From assembly GCF_039545135.1 (NCBI RefSeq), contig NZ_BAABRU010000033.1:1-40513 (forward strand): a stretch of 40,513 nucleotides of DNA. Reading direction: 5' to 3'. Of the stretch, positions 40,294 through 40,513 are shown piece after piece. This DNA is from Herpetosiphon gulosus. Its GTDB lineage: Bacteria > Chloroflexota > Chloroflexia > Chloroflexales > Herpetosiphonaceae. A model generated the notes under the pieces. The model searched no databases. It saw only the letters and a program-made list of their open reading frames with translations, and was not told the DNA's origin. Position 1 is the first letter of the stretch, and each line of letters opens with the position of its first letter. Both the position numbers and the translations under genes were made by a program.

Positions 40294-40513
40294 TTAGGCT
40301 TGTTGGTCGAGATAGGCCGCGATTAATCCTTCAACTTCGCCAGTTTCGGCGTGGCGTTCGGTTTGCAGTTTGCTATAGAGCAGTTGCCCATTAACTTCAA
40401 CTTCAAAACAACCACCTTTGGCCGGAATCAGGCTGATTTGCTGAATCGCTTGCCGATGGATTTCCAACAGTTGGGCTGCCAAACTGACAGCACGCGGGGT
40501 GTAGTTTCAATAC
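40294..40513 (-). CDS. SelW/Rdx-family protein, probable selenoprotein (UGA as Sec), 5' end outside the window
   Basis: Rdx-family (SelW/SelT/SelH-like) thioredoxin-fold redox protein, partial. The C-terminal body is clear: RAVSLAAQLLE, then SLIPAKGGCFEVEVNGQLLY and a final Glu-rich helix. Reading back, the frame gives TAT-TGA-AAC-TAC-ACC-CCG-CGT, i.e. Y-stop-NYTPRA. In relatives the redox motif is YCxxC followed by N-Y-x-P-R-A, so the TGA at 40507-40509 falls exactly where the second Cys of CxxC, or Sec of CxxU in SelW, belongs. A SECIS-like hairpin follows at 40475-40491. A shorter 62-aa frame from a TTG at 40482 would lack the redox motif and has no ribosome-binding site. A pseudogene or sequence error remains possible. 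Confidence 0.68.
40475..40491 (-). promoter_or_regulatory. SECIS-like hairpin downstream of the in-frame TGA
   Basis: GCTGTCA (40491-40485), loop GTT (40484-40482), TGGCAGC (40481-40475): a 7-bp stem with one G-U pair. The loop starts with G and lies 22 bases after the TGA, within the 16-37-base window known for bacterial SECIS elements, which need a G in the first loop positions. Confidence 0.6.

Overview
The window looks like a chromosomal segment of a filamentous Chloroflexota bacterium close to Herpetosiphon. This is inferred from the overall flavour of the proteins, the roughly half-GC coding sequence and the many short palindromic intergenic repeats; I could not run a search. Most of it is ordinary chromosome with two defence-related regions, one at each end.

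Layout. (1) 26-6868: a complete type III-B (Cmr) CRISPR effector operon, cas10-cmr3-cmr1-cmr4-cmr5-cmr6, with its own promoter, one- to four-base gene overlaps and a terminal hairpin. The Cas10 keeps the GGDD cyclase/palm motif but starts at the palm domain, so it has no HD nuclease domain. No CRISPR array, cas1, cas2, cas6 or CARF effector is inside the window. (2) 6884-13234: a mix of small metabolic and regulatory genes: a flavin-oxidase-like protein, a fused ArsR-SRPBCC protein behind a leaderless promoter with a palindromic operator, a DinB-like protein, tRNA-Lys(UUU), a 66-residue unknown, thiolase, a divergent sigma-factor-like protein and a UbiD-type decarboxylase. (3) 13562-19960, all on the minus strand: the transcription/translation operon nusA-ylxR-infB-rbfA-nrnA-truB. 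IF-2 carries a long Gly/Arg/Asn-rich disordered N-terminus. (4) 20136-22419: a small lipoprotein, an acetyltransferase and a CorC-type membrane protein. (5) 22796-26588: an iron-uptake locus, with a lipoprotein behind a strong promoter and Fur-like box, followed by an FTR1 permease with a structured leader that looks able to switch folds. (6) 26846-33589: DoxX, a methyltransferase, an exported YtkA-like protein, Pth, a YjbR-like protein, a GNAT-like protein, a membrane-anchored SRPBCC protein and a cyclic-nucleotide-binding protein, separated by repeat-rich spacers. (7) 33089-36796: an operon of sugar-nucleotide epimerase, GAF/PAS histidine kinase and cNMP-binding protein.

The right end is the most unusual part. 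A three-gene, AT-rich cassette (ParB-like protein, PD-(D/E)XK-like protein with an altered active site, C5 cytosine methyltransferase) lies exactly between two ~65-bp direct repeats (36812-36877 and 40203-40267). The repeat is the promoter region of the neighbouring epimerase gene. This looks like a restriction-modification-like defence cassette inserted with long target duplication. Just beyond it, running off the window, is a SelW/Rdx-family gene. In it an in-frame TGA sits where the second redox Cys of CxxC belongs, followed at the right distance by a SECIS-like hairpin. I read it as a selenoprotein that ordinary ORF calling would truncate.
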